From Parachlamydia sp. (GTDB taxonomy: Bacteria; Chlamydiota; Chlamydiia; Chlamydiales; Parachlamydiaceae), in NCBI GenBank assembly GCA_021372155.1, contig JAJFUZ010000304.1:1-33295 (forward strand): a stretch of 33,295 bases of DNA, read 5' to 3'. The notes beneath the pieces were generated by a model. It was not told the DNA's origin. It searched no databases and was given only the letters and a program-made list of their open reading frames with translations. This document shows positions 1-9,861 of this stretch, piece by piece (position 1 is the stretch's first letter; every line of letters starts with the position of its first letter). Position numbers and translations under genes: made by a program.

Positions 1-1
1 G

Positions 2-321
2 CGACTCGGCAACGGTTCCCTGTCGGTCACCCACCTGACGGTGCTGATGGTCGATCTCGACGCGTTCAAACGCATCAATGACACACGGGGGCATCTGGCC
101 GGCGACCGGGTGCTGCTCGCCGTCGCGGAACTGCTGCGCGAGCACTATCCGCCACCGGCCGCCGTGTGCCGGGCCGGCGGCGAGGAATTCTTGGTTGCCT
201 ACCTGGGTGACCTGGGGCGGGCGCGTGCAAACGCCTCGCGACTGTGCCTGGCCATCGCGGCGCTGCCGCATGAGGTCACCGCGAGTATCGGCACCGCGGC
301 CACCTCCGTGGTCTCGGGCGC
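2..321 (+). CDS. GGDEF (diguanylate cyclase) domain fragment, probably foreign contig end
   Basis: Reading frame 2 runs open from the first base and encodes the core of a GGDEF domain. It has the substrate-binding segment MVDLDAFKRINDTRGHLAGD and the active-site loop RAGGEEF, then a final VTASIGTA strand. Active GGDEF domains make cyclic di-GMP from two GTP. Neither end is present: the gene begins outside the window, and homology stops near base 320, before the last helix. Codons are strongly G/C-ending and the stretch is visibly richer in GC than anything after it, as in an actinobacterium. At about 316-324 the homology switches to SecA in a different frame, so no fusion protein can be made. 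I infer a chimeric assembly join rather than a real gene. The domain call is firm; the organism of origin is a guess. Confidence 0.75.
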
Positions 322-3114
<2,793 letters not shown>

Positions 3115-3117
3115 ATA

Positions 3118-3149
3118 AGCGGGCAACAATTTATTGTTGCCCGCTTTCT
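3118..3149 (+). terminator. Hairpin terminator after secA
   Basis: A perfect 12-bp stem (AGCGGGCAACAA and its complement) closes a TTTA loop four bases after the secA stop codon. The T-run after it is short (TTTCT), so it is a slightly weak intrinsic terminator by sequence. Confidence 0.75.
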
Positions 3150-3425
3150 AACGGGCTTTGGCAACAATTTGACAATTCTTATAATCTCGATTGACAGCAG
3201 CGTCTTTGTCTTTAATTCAGAAGCGTTATAGATATCAAGATCCGCAAAAACGTTGTCATAACCTACTTCATAATCTTTTTTTGTCATTGAACTACTCACC
3301 ATATACTTGCTTGCCCCGTTTCAACCGCGATTCGATTAAAACTAATTTTATCAAACCTATATGGGTATGCAAGCTCGGCGACCATGTTCTAATTAAGTTG
3401 GATTTAAGTAGCTATTTAATTGAAA
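3150..3425. other. Gene-free AT-rich stretch
   Basis: I see no supported gene between the secA terminator and the promoter at 3426. Short open frames exist on both strands but lack a ribosome binding site and any recognisable protein pattern. Base composition is clearly more AT-rich than secA. Confidence 0.5.
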
Positions 3426-3454
3426 TTGACAGTAATTAAAAATTATTATATAAT
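3426..3454 (+). promoter_or_regulatory. Consensus sigma70-type promoter
   Basis: TTGACA (3426-3431), a 17-base AT-rich spacer and TATAAT (3449-3454) match the housekeeping consensus in both boxes with ideal spacing. The start should fall near 3461, about 22 bases before the ATG of the 433-aa gene. No clear Shine-Dalgarno lies in that leader. Confidence 0.8.
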
Positions 3455-3482
3455 ATATTATAACTTTTTAATTTAGGTTTTT

Positions 3483-4784
3483 ATGCATCATATACAGCTC
3501 GGTTTAGTGAAATTCGCTGTCGAAAAAGATTTTTCAGCGTTCATTCATCACAAAAATGAGGGAAGGTTAGGGATCAATGCCAGGCGCTTTGCCTACCTCA
3601 TTTTGACTGGGACTTGGCTTGATCATGCCAAAATTCTTTCGTTACTTAGCCCCTATGTGGAGCCTGATCAGAAGAGGTTGAGTACCCTTGTTTCCACAGT
3701 ATTTAAAGAGGCAAACCTTACCGACACCCTACGTCAAAAGATAGAAAACATCCAAAAATCTCTCCAAAGTGCGCCTGTACAAATCGCGCATCCTTTAGCG
3801 CCTGTCGCACAAATCGCGCAGCCTGCAATACCTACCCCACCTCTTAAGAAAGAGCCTACCAAAGAAGAGGCATTGCAAAAGCTCTTGAAGAAATGTCCCA
3901 ATATGGACATGCCGCTAAAGTTAGAAGAAAAGTTAAGCGCCCCAAAATCTGAGCGAGAATATGCTTTGAGCAATGAGCTAAGTGTCAAATCCCCTCGTGA
4001 GCAGTTGCGCTTTTTTGAGTGGTACCTGCACGTAGAATTTATGACTGCCAAAGCAGAGTTTAAGCACGTAAAATGGGGCTTAAAGCGCTTTGTCGCCCGT
4101 TTGATTGATCCAAAAATTCCAGATGCGATAAAAGTGCGCACCTTCGATATCGACTCTATCAGATGGCATTTCTCAACGTTTGCTCTCAATGTGAGAGGTC
4201 ACTGCAAAATCATACAGCAAATTGCCAGAAAAAATCCCGACGATGACCATTTGCAGCAAGCAGCTGAAACAGTAGCCAATAAGCTTGCCGAATTTGAGAG
4301 GATGAATCAGCGTTTTGACGACGTGTGCCACTGGGTCATGAAAGTGGCTCGCCTCTTTGGACACGAATATCATCGCAAAGAGAACGTGGCAAAAACTGAA
4401 AAACTTGATCTGGATTTACGGTTCTTAAAACGCGAGATAGCATTTATAGACTTTGCCTACGCCTATAAAGATGCCAACGGTGATTCTATTCTAGAAAAAT
4501 CCTTGGCTCAAGGGACGTCAATGCTGTCAAAGCTGAGTGGACGAAAGCCTCTCGATTCAAAGGAAAACCAGGAACTTCTAGAAATTAAGGATTATTTTTC
4601 AAAGCTATCATGCGATCAGCCCTTTTCGCTTGATACATTGAGGGGAAAAATAGAGCGTGCCCAAAGCCTGATTTCCAAAGCTTTTGAGCAAATGAATGAG
4701 CCGATGCCAGAAACTTTGCGCTCATTACCAAATAGTGTGCTTACATTTTGGTTGCCTAGGGTTGAAAGGCAACTTAATGACTAA
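3483..4784 (+). CDS. Hypothetical protein, 433 aa, candidate secreted effector
   Basis: I do not recognise this protein. It has no signal peptide or membrane segment. Residues 1-95 look globular and helical. A Pro/Ala/Gln linker follows at about residues 98-122, with a near repeat of APVxQIAxP. The remainder is a long, charged, mainly helical region with many Lys, Glu and Leu residues. Composition and length resemble cytosolic or type III secreted proteins of chlamydiae, but nothing in the sequence proves secretion. It is transcribed from a perfect promoter at 3426-3454, and the ATG has no convincing Shine-Dalgarno. It converges on the YkgJ-type gene, with six bases between the stop codons. 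Codon use is more AT-rich than secA, suggesting an accessory gene. Confidence 0.75.
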   Translation: MHHIQLGLVKFAVEKDFSAFIHHKNEGRLGINARRFAYLILTGTWLDHAKILSLLSPYVEPDQKRLSTLVSTVFKEANLTDTLRQKIENIQKSLQSAPVQIAHPLAPVAQIAQPAIPTPPLKKEPTKEEALQKLLKKCPNMDMPLKLEEKLSAPKSEREYALSNELSVKSPREQLRFFEWYLHVEFMTAKAEFKHVKWGLKRFVARLIDPKIPDAIKVRTFDIDSIRWHFSTFALNVRGHCKIIQQIARKNPDDDHLQQAAETVANKLAEFERMNQRFDDVCHWVMKVARLFGHEYHRKENVAKTEKLDLDLRFLKREIAFIDFAYAYKDANGDSILEKSLAQGTSMLSKLSGRKPLDSKENQELLEIKDYFSKLSCDQPFSLDTLRGKIERAQSLISKAFEQMNEPMPETLRSLPNSVLTFWLPRVERQLND

Positions 4785-4790
4785 AGGCCT

Positions 4791-5219
4791 TTATCTCTCT
4801 AATAGCTCTTGGATGATTGAGTAGGGAATGAGCGGGGCTTGATCGTGAATGCCTTCGCATGCCTCGGATGCGAGTTTCCAGCTCTCCTCAGAGTTGAGAT
4901 TTTCTTTCCAGAAAGGAAAGGTGCGACACTGTGCCGGACGCGCCTGATAGATCGTGCATTTATTGTCTTTGAGGAAAATGCAATCGCGATTTTGCGATTT
5001 CTTTTCGGCGAGAGCGTAGCGATTGTCGCGCTGGCGAAGATATTTTCTTTTAAAGAGTTCAACCGAAAGGTCTATCTGTTTTGCCATTGAGTCAATCTCC
5101 TGTTCGGTCACCCAGACATATCCAGGGGAGCCTGTGCAACATTTTCCGCATTCGGTGCATTTGAACCGCAAGCCGTCGCGATACCAGGGAAGAGTTTTTG
5201 AAGCGTTTTCATCATGCAT
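4791..5219 (-). CDS. YkgJ-family CxxCxxCC metal-binding protein
   Basis: A 142-residue cytoplasmic protein with the family hallmark near the N-terminus (FKCTECGKCCTG). The second cysteine cluster, C-IFLKDNKCTIYQARPAQCRTFPF, includes the typical CxIYxxRPxxCRxFPF signature. Members are thought to bind zinc or an iron-sulfur cluster through these cysteines, but no defined reaction is established for the family. Length is normal and all expected cysteines are present. It lies 41 bases downstream of the leucine-rich-repeat gene on the same strand and may share its transcript. The ATG is preceded by only a weak purine stretch. Confidence 0.85.
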   Translation of the reverse strand: MHDENASKTLPWYRDGLRFKCTECGKCCTGSPGYVWVTEQEIDSMAKQIDLSVELFKRKYLRQRDNRYALAEKKSQNRDCIFLKDNKCTIYQARPAQCRTFPFWKENLNSEESWKLASEACEGIHDQAPLIPYSIIQELLER

Positions 5220-5260
5220 AAGCGGATATCGGGCTGAATTTGGGCTGGATCTGAGATCGA

Positions 5261-6169
5261 TTAAATCGATGACCTCTGAACTATCTCGTCCCCGAAGGCA
5301 TAATAATTCAAAAGCGGCATGCGAGTGAAAATAGCCTGATTTGTATCTTCAGAGATGGCTGGAGGGGGATTTAATTCCAGTTTACGGAGCGATGAATGGT
5401 GATCCATGAGAGTTTGGACGAAATCATCGTCCAGCTCCTCGCATCCATCAAAGCGCAATTTTTGCAGTTGAGGCAATGTGGCAGCAAACGCTTTAGCCGC
5501 TGTCAGCGTGAAGGGAGCCACACCGTTTCTGGGATAACTGTCCAGTGTGAGATCCTGAAGATGGTTCCCTTGCCTGCTGATGAGCTCCAAACCCTCTTCA
5601 TCGATCTGGTTTGCACCGCTGAGTGCTAAGTTAACCAAAGACTTTTGTTTTAGTGCCAGCTCCAGATGTTCATTCGTTAAATGGTCACTGGAAATATCGG
5701 CTTTTTGCAGCTGCGTACACGTTCTAAATAGAGCAGTGAGACTCTCTGCTGTGAGTGCGGAGCAATTTTGCAGTTCGATCACACGCAATTGCGTTAATTT
5801 GGGCAGAGTCTGAACAAAAGCCGCGTTGTCGATAGGGAACTGAAAATAGATTTGTTGGAAACTTGTGAGGCTCAACTCTCGCATCTTTGGAAAAAGGATG
5901 GCGAGTTTGCTGATGAAATTGGGCTTTAGATTAACCGTATTGCTCGAGGTGGTTTGGATCTCGATGCGGGTGGCCTCTGGCCATTTCCTCGCCGCTTCTT
6001 TGAGCGTCATGTTACTGATGATTTCCTGGGAGAGAAGAAATCGCGATAGTTCTCGATTGCTTTCTTGCTCAGATCGCCTGGAGTTGCTAGGGTGTTCGCG
6101 AAAATCGTGTATATCTCTTGGAGAAGGTCCAAGTGATAGACTTGGGGATACAGGCCCAGCTACTGTCAT
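5261..6169 (-). CDS. Leucine-rich-repeat protein (FBXL/AMN1-like repeats), candidate effector
   Basis: A 302-residue protein without signal peptide or membrane segment. Residues 1-45 are Ser/Pro/Arg-rich and probably disordered, the kind of N-terminus that often carries a type III secretion signal. From about residue 95 there are at least five irregular leucine-rich repeats, including LRVIELQNCSALTAESL (128-144), LVNLALSGANQIDEEGL, LQDLTLDS, LQKLRFDGCEELDDDF and LRKLELN. The x-L-x-x-C-x-x-(I/L)-(D/T) spacing is that of the cysteine-containing repeats of eukaryotic F-box/LRR proteins. No F-box is evident upstream of the repeats. A GGAGG ribosome site lies four bases before the ATG, and a promoter (TTGATT-17-TATAGT) lies just upstream. 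It is divergent from the RasGAP gene. Binding of a host protein is inference. Confidence 0.8.
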   Translation of the reverse strand: MTVAGPVSPSLSLGPSPRDIHDFREHPSNSRRSEQESNRELSRFLLSQEIISNMTLKEAARKWPEATRIEIQTTSSNTVNLKPNFISKLAILFPKMRELSLTSFQQIYFQFPIDNAAFVQTLPKLTQLRVIELQNCSALTAESLTALFRTCTQLQKADISSDHLTNEHLELALKQKSLVNLALSGANQIDEEGLELISRQGNHLQDLTLDSYPRNGVAPFTLTAAKAFAATLPQLQKLRFDGCEELDDDFVQTLMDHHSSLRKLELNPPPAISEDTNQAIFTRMPLLNYYAFGDEIVQRSSI

Positions 6170-6193
6170 ATTTCCTCCAAAAGGTTATTGATC

Positions 6194-6222
6194 ACTATAT
6201 CACGAAATTGCTTTTTAATCAA
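6194..6222 (-). promoter_or_regulatory. Promoter of the LRR gene
   Basis: Reading leftwards, TTGATT (6222-6217), a 17-base spacer and TATAGT (6199-6194) form a good sigma70-type promoter. It lies about 25 bases before the LRR start codon and its GGAGG ribosome site. Confidence 0.6.
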
Positions 6223-6301
6223 TTTTATTCTATAAAAAATACTGATGCGCTAATAAAATTGTTAGTCTGTATAATTAAGGTGTAACTTACTAGGAGTGTT
6301 T

Positions 6302-7765
6302 ATGAGTGTCAATGAATCAGGCAGCGGCCCTAATCCCTCTGGACATATCTCTCCTAACACGGCAACGCCCCCCACCTCTTTACCTACGACTGTACCCAAA
6401 AAGCCACCAGGCGTCAACCCAGAAAATGCGCAGCGCATGCAAGAGCAAATCCCAACGGGTGTCCCTCCTGCTTCAGCTTCACCGCCTCCCCAACCCCTGC
6501 CGCATGAAGTCACTCCTCAAAAACCCGGAGCAAAGGCTGCCGCCCTTGCGCAGCAGCTTGTTTCCCCATCAAGTAAGTTGATGAGTGTTGGAGCGTTAAA
6601 AGCGGGGCGCGGTTTAGTTGCAGAGGGGCGACAAGCCGTTCCTCCTGCTGAAAAATTTGGTCTCGCATTTAAAAAATTGGTGGATTACCAGAGGGATCTG
6701 GAACAGTTGACTATTCAGAGCGGAAAGAGTGAAAAAAAGCCGGAACAATCCATCCCGCTGACTCAAGAAGACAGGTTCACCTTTTTAAAGAAGCAAATTG
6801 GGGTATTGAAAAAAGAGATGGAGGAGGCAGCTCCAGCCATCATGGAAGATAGAGCTGTCTTTCTAAAACTTCTTCAGGAAGATCCCCTGGCAGCTTTAGA
6901 GGTGCTGAAAATTTGGATTCCGAAAAATGGAGGAGGTAACTTTCCTCCTGACATTTTTACGGCTATGCTAGGACGCCAGTTAGAGTTGATCGGCAGCCGA
7001 CAGGAATTAGCTGCCGCTTGCTTAGACAGCCTGAAAGATTTTGCCGCTTCCCAGCAAATTATCGATTCCCTTGTCAGTGAATTATGCAAAACCGATCAAA
7101 CCCGGACCCTGGCCAAAAATTTTATCTGCCAACTTCTTCGTCGTGATGTGGACTCTACGGATCAGGAAGGGACTTTGCACAGGGGCGACAACATGCGAAC
7201 AAAGCTGTATACGGCTTATCAAAGAGAAAGGCTGCGGCCGCTGCTGCAAAAAACGTTAGGCGAAGCGATCGCGGGGATTAAGACTCTGAGTAAACCCATC
7301 ACTCCTGTCGAGCCTAAAGATATTGATGCTGTCTGTCTGCATGCCGATCGCTATTTCAATCAATTCTTAGCCGAAATTAAGCGGGATCCTGCAGCCATAC
7401 CCGATGATCTTCGGGAGATCTACCGCGTTTTTGCCGAATCGTTAATCAAAAAGGGTTGGGCGCAAACCCGGTTAAATTCCTTATTATTCTTACGCGTGAT
7501 CTGCCCGGCTGTGCTGGCTCCGCAACAATTCCTTTCAGACTTGAAGCTGGAGGGCTCCCAGTCAACCAATCTGATCTGCGTCAGCAAAGCCATCAATGCT
7601 GCAGTCAACTATTGTTCGGCTCAAATTGATCCTGAAAAGGACAGAAAGGGGACCTGGGTTGACTTCCTTTTTATGCCAGGCAAAGATTCCAAGACCTATG
7701 CGCAGCAAAAAATGGATATTCTCACCGCGATTGCTTTGGAGCTTAAAAAGAGCAGAAATCAGTGA
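6302..7765 (+). CDS. RasGAP-domain protein, eukaryotic-like candidate effector
   Basis: A 487-residue protein. The ATG at 6302 is chosen over the GTG at 6296 because an AGGAG site sits five bases before it. A TATAAT box lies at 6270-6275. Residues 1-85 are Pro/Ser/Thr-rich and disordered, with no signal peptide. From about residue 195 to 470 it follows the Ras GTPase-activating fold. TLHRGDNMRTKLY places an arginine (R294) where p120GAP and neurofibromin carry the catalytic arginine finger. LREIYRVFAESL precedes the FLR block SLLFLRVICPAVLAPQQF, with R398 matching the second, finger-stabilising arginine. LICVSKAINAAVNY matches the helix after it. In eukaryotes this domain speeds GTP hydrolysis on Ras. 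Bacteria lack Ras itself, so a host target is inferred. Activity and secretion are not shown by sequence alone. Confidence 0.85.
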   Translation: MSVNESGSGPNPSGHISPNTATPPTSLPTTVPKKPPGVNPENAQRMQEQIPTGVPPASASPPPQPLPHEVTPQKPGAKAAALAQQLVSPSSKLMSVGALKAGRGLVAEGRQAVPPAEKFGLAFKKLVDYQRDLEQLTIQSGKSEKKPEQSIPLTQEDRFTFLKKQIGVLKKEMEEAAPAIMEDRAVFLKLLQEDPLAALEVLKIWIPKNGGGNFPPDIFTAMLGRQLELIGSRQELAAACLDSLKDFAASQQIIDSLVSELCKTDQTRTLAKNFICQLLRRDVDSTDQEGTLHRGDNMRTKLYTAYQRERLRPLLQKTLGEAIAGIKTLSKPITPVEPKDIDAVCLHADRYFNQFLAEIKRDPAAIPDDLREIYRVFAESLIKKGWAQTRLNSLLFLRVICPAVLAPQQFLSDLKLEGSQSTNLICVSKAINAAVNYCSAQIDPEKDRKGTWVDFLFMPGKDSKTYAQQKMDILTAIALELKKSRNQ

Positions 7766-7796
7766 CCATGGGAGCCTTGCGACCCCCATGGGTTTG
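7766..7796 (+). terminator. Possible terminator after the RasGAP gene
   Basis: CCATGGG (7766-7772) pairs with CCCATGG (7785-7791) across a 12-base loop, immediately after the stop codon. The following GTTTGT is a poor T-run, so termination strength is doubtful. Confidence 0.4.
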
Positions 7797-7815
7797 TAAT
7801 GATTAGGTTAATAAT

Positions 7816-8283
7816 TTATCTGGGCAAGAGAGGGGCGTGGATCTCATTTTGCGAGAGTCTGCAGCCTCCTCCCAGGAGCAGGTCGCTGCCCATTCCGATG
7901 CCAGTGCCCGCCATGGAGACTCCGAGAATTCCGGCTGGAGGAATGGTGCTCAATGCCACACAGCTGATTCCCAAACCGGCCGTATAGAGCAGAGCTCCCC
8001 AACCCAGATTGGCTGCGATCATCGGGCTGACTTCGGGCTCGAGATGAATATGCTGGGTTTGATACCCCTCTTTTGCCATGATCACTTCATGGGCCCTTTT
8101 CCTTTTTAATGTGACAATTTGGGGAGTATGCCCATAGCATTTGCCATCTATGGTGATCTCGGCTTCGGAGGGTTCCGAAGTAATGGCGACGCGTTGTGTC
8201 GTCCCTCGCAGAATTGAGGCGCAGCTGGTCAGGCTGATACAGGATAATAGCATAAAAGAAATTCTATTAAATATATGTCTCAT
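7816..8283 (-). CDS. PEGA-domain lipoprotein with C-terminal hydrophobic segments
   Basis: A 155-residue protein with a lipoprotein signal: the hydrophobic start ends in the lipobox LTSC, so Cys21 should be lipidated. The mature part begins with a PEGA-like beta domain, residues about 30-68 (VAITSEPSEAEITIDGKCYG, then TPQIVTLKRKR and the KEGYQ turn). PEGA domains are small surface modules with no known catalysis. Two Gly/Ala-rich hydrophobic stretches follow at about 85-110 and 115-138, ending in a short polar tail. These could insert in a membrane. An AAGGAAAG purine site lies shortly before the ATG. The gene converges with the RasGAP gene, 50 bases apart. Function is unknown beyond envelope location. 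Confidence 0.8.
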   Translation of the reverse strand: MRHIFNRISFMLLSCISLTSCASILRGTTQRVAITSEPSEAEITIDGKCYGHTPQIVTLKRKRAHEVIMAKEGYQTQHIHLEPEVSPMIAANLGWGALLYTAGLGISCVALSTIPPAGILGVSMAGTGIGMGSDLLLGGGCRLSQNEIHAPLLPR

Positions 8284-8413
8284 GATGCTTTCCTTGTTTT
8301 ATCTCATCGAAAAATTCAATGAGACTGGCATTATCTCATTTTTAAATATTTTAAGTGTATTCAAAAAAATTCTCGTTATGGTATTATTTTTCAAAATAAA
8401 TGGAGGTTAATCG

Positions 8414-8779
8414 ATGATGCGTATAGCAGCGGGTCAGCCAGCAGCAGCTTCGCAGAGTTGGGCTGCGAAAGAACGTTTTGCAGATGGGCTCGATGGGATC
8501 AAAAACGTGGCTCTGGCAACATTGGCTGTCGGCGTCACAGTGGGATCAGCTTATCTTGTTTACAACTATTCAAGCGGAATGGGTCTAAAACGCTCCGCTG
8601 TCCTGATTGCAGCAGGTTGTATTGGCGGCTGCTGTGCAGGCATTTGGAAGGCATGGGATGCGCAGCGGTCATTCCAAAGCATGTGGCATGGACGTGCGGA
8701 AATGCAACGCCGCGATGATGCTGAGTGGCAACGCACCAAGGCAGCAGCAGGAAATTGGTTGCGTAGAAAGTTTATCTAA
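8414..8779 (+). CDS. Small membrane protein, 121 aa, unknown function
   Basis: Unrecognised protein with a strong GGAGG ribosome site seven bases before the ATG. Two hydrophobic helices, at about residues 30-52 (VALATLAVGVTVGSAYLVYN) and 62-80 (with a Gly-Gly-Cys-Cys stretch), are joined by a short loop carrying the positive KR. The N-terminus is Ala/Gln-rich. The C-terminal 35 residues are polar with several Trp and Arg and probably face the cytoplasm. Hairpin membrane proteins of this kind are common in chlamydiae (for example inclusion-membrane proteins have a paired-helix lobe), but this pair is separated by a longer loop than usual, so I do not assign it there. A terminator-like hairpin follows. 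Confidence 0.6.
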   Translation: MMRIAAGQPAAASQSWAAKERFADGLDGIKNVALATLAVGVTVGSAYLVYNYSSGMGLKRSAVLIAAGCIGGCCAGIWKAWDAQRSFQSMWHGRAEMQRRDDAEWQRTKAAAGNWLRRKFI

Positions 8780-8789
8780 ACGATTTCCT

Positions 8790-8828
8790 CGGAAGGAGTG
8801 TTTTTCTCTCCTTCTGGGTAATTTTTTA
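8790..8828 (+). terminator. Terminator after the 121-aa membrane protein
   Basis: A nine-base-pair stem with one G-T pair (CGGAAGGAG with CTCCTTCTG) and a nine-base T-rich loop is followed closely by TTTTTT at 8823-8828. Confidence 0.65.
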
Positions 8829-8909
8829 TTCAAAAGTTTAATTTTCTATATTATTGTAAAAAATAATTTTAAATAATAGAATTGTAAGTGAGGTATTAGA
8901 GGTGATAAA

Positions 8910-9140
8910 ATGAAAATTCAAATTATTTTAATTATTTTATGTGCTGTTTGTTTGCCAGTTTTTGCAGATAAGACTGAAGCGCAACGCGTGGAAGAAAAGG
9001 TACAAGAACAGAAGCGGGAAGATATTCGACAGGAACAGCAACGCGTCGAGCAGCGAATCCAGGATCGAAAATTGGAAGATCAGCGTCTTGAAAACAAGCG
9101 TCAGGACGATCGCGCGTGGGATCGCGCGCACGGTCGCTAA
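8910..9140 (+). CDS. Small secreted highly charged helical protein, 76 aa
   Basis: A Shine-Dalgarno (AGAGGTGAT) sits correctly spaced before the ATG. Residues 1-19 form a clear signal peptide ending in VFA. The mature 57 residues are almost entirely Glu, Gln, Arg, Lys and Asp, with a rough seven- to eight-residue period built around QR(V/I/L)E. That pattern predicts one long single alpha helix or coiled coil, ending in an Arg/His-rich tail. I know no function. It converges with the secreted toxin-like gene, with 20 bases between the stop codons. Confidence 0.7.
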   Translation: MKIQIILIILCAVCLPVFADKTEAQRVEEKVQEQKREDIRQEQQRVEQRIQDRKLEDQRLENKRQDDRAWDRAHGR

Positions 9141-9160
9141 ATTAGTAAAACTATAGGATT

Positions 9161-9526
9161 TTATCGAATCGGGAAAGCCGTCACAATCTCTCCTCTAGGA
9201 TTCAGGACGACCCGCAAAGTGCGCGCAGGTTTCCCTTGGGTTGTCGCACCAATCGTTTTCTTGAAAGTATATTCGTGAACGCTGTTGCCGTTTCCATTTT
9301 TCGAAAGATAGCTGACTCCTTTCTGAATCGTCTGGGTAGCCAGTTGATCGAGCTTTTTGACTGTCATATCACGGGGAAAGTGGGACGTTGGCGGTGACGC
9401 TTTAGCATTGTGCCAGTGGCGTTCTTTAATATGCGCGATGCCATTAGCGCTAAAGGTCGCAGCATCGACAGAGGTGCCAGTCAGAAAAACGACTAAAAGT
9501 AAGCTCTTTAATAAATAACTCTTCAA
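9161..9526 (-). CDS. Secreted nuclease-toxin-like protein (BECR-fold candidate)
   Basis: The longest frame opens at a TTG at 9538, but a GGAGG site overlaps its first codons and lies five bases before a second TTG at 9526. I start there, giving 121 residues. Residues 1-22 are a signal peptide ending in VDA. The mature domain has the layout of small RNase-like modules found at the C-termini of polymorphic and contact-dependent toxins: an early GIAHIKERHW with two histidines (H32, H37), a middle helix, and a closing strand pair LRVVLNPRGEIVTAFPIR. The conserved Thr-Ala-Phe-Pro end is typical of that barnase/EndoU/colicin-like group. Here it stands alone with its own signal peptide and without a recognisable immunity gene. 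Nuclease activity is inference. Confidence 0.6.
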   Translation of the reverse strand: MKSYLLKSLLLVVFLTGTSVDAATFSANGIAHIKERHWHNAKASPPTSHFPRDMTVKKLDQLATQTIQKGVSYLSKNGNGNSVHEYTFKKTIGATTQGKPARTLRVVLNPRGEIVTAFPIR

Positions 9527-9538
9527 AATAACCTCCAA

Positions 9539-9824
9539 AATAATTTGTAAAATGTAATTTAATACATTTTAATTAAAGTTTAATAAAATTAATTTAAAGA
9601 TTGTTTAATACTTTGAATGAGATTTTAATTGTGTATATTTTGTTGTTCTTTAAAATTGATTAGAATACAAATCTGTGCGTTTAAAATTATAAAAGAGGAT
9701 GCATATGCAACCAGTTTAGTCTTGGCTTGGAATCTGCGTCAGGATGAGACTGAGGATGAGCAAGAAAGCAAGAGCAGTTAAAAGACGAAGAGAGATAATT
9801 TCTTTGTTCTTTAGGATACCAATG
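9539..9824. other. AT-rich intergenic region without a supported gene
   Basis: The region upstream of the toxin-like gene is very AT-rich to about 9700. A purine stretch, AAGAGGA, precedes an ATG at 9701, but that frame stops after six codons. On the opposite strand, an open frame ending at 9716 has a hydrophobic segment but no usable start codon. I call nothing here. Confidence 0.4.
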
Positions 9825-9853
9825 TTGGATCTATCGGTCCGGTCAGCTATACT
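9825..9853 (+). promoter_or_regulatory. Promoter abutting the SNF2 start codon (leaderless)
   Basis: TTGGAT (9825-9830), 17 bases and TATACT (9848-9853) are followed after only eight bases by the ATG. There is no Shine-Dalgarno, so the predicted mRNA begins at or next to the start codon. Confidence 0.55.
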
Positions 9854-9861
9854 CTTTTTCC

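Noticed and set aside
3191-3439. 82-codon plus-strand frame in the secA downstream gap
   Set aside because: No ribosome site, no recognisable protein features, and it runs into the promoter at 3426.
4777-4796. TAAAGGCCTTTA palindrome between convergent genes as terminator
   Set aside because: Only six base pairs with no loop and no T-run; too weak to call.
5023-5328. Plus-strand frame opposite the YkgJ-type gene
   Set aside because: Antisense to a gene with complete family cysteine motifs; no ribosome site.
9694-9718. Six-codon ORF after an AAGAGGA stretch
   Set aside because: Too short to support as a leader peptide; no attenuator-like hairpins or codon bias pattern follow.
9716-9861. Open frame on the minus strand with a hydrophobic segment (LLTALAFLLILSLILTQIP) upstream of the SNF2 gene
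   Set aside because: No ATG or GTG start before the hydrophobic part and no ribosome site; it also overlaps the SNF2 promoter. Could be chance in AT-rich DNA.
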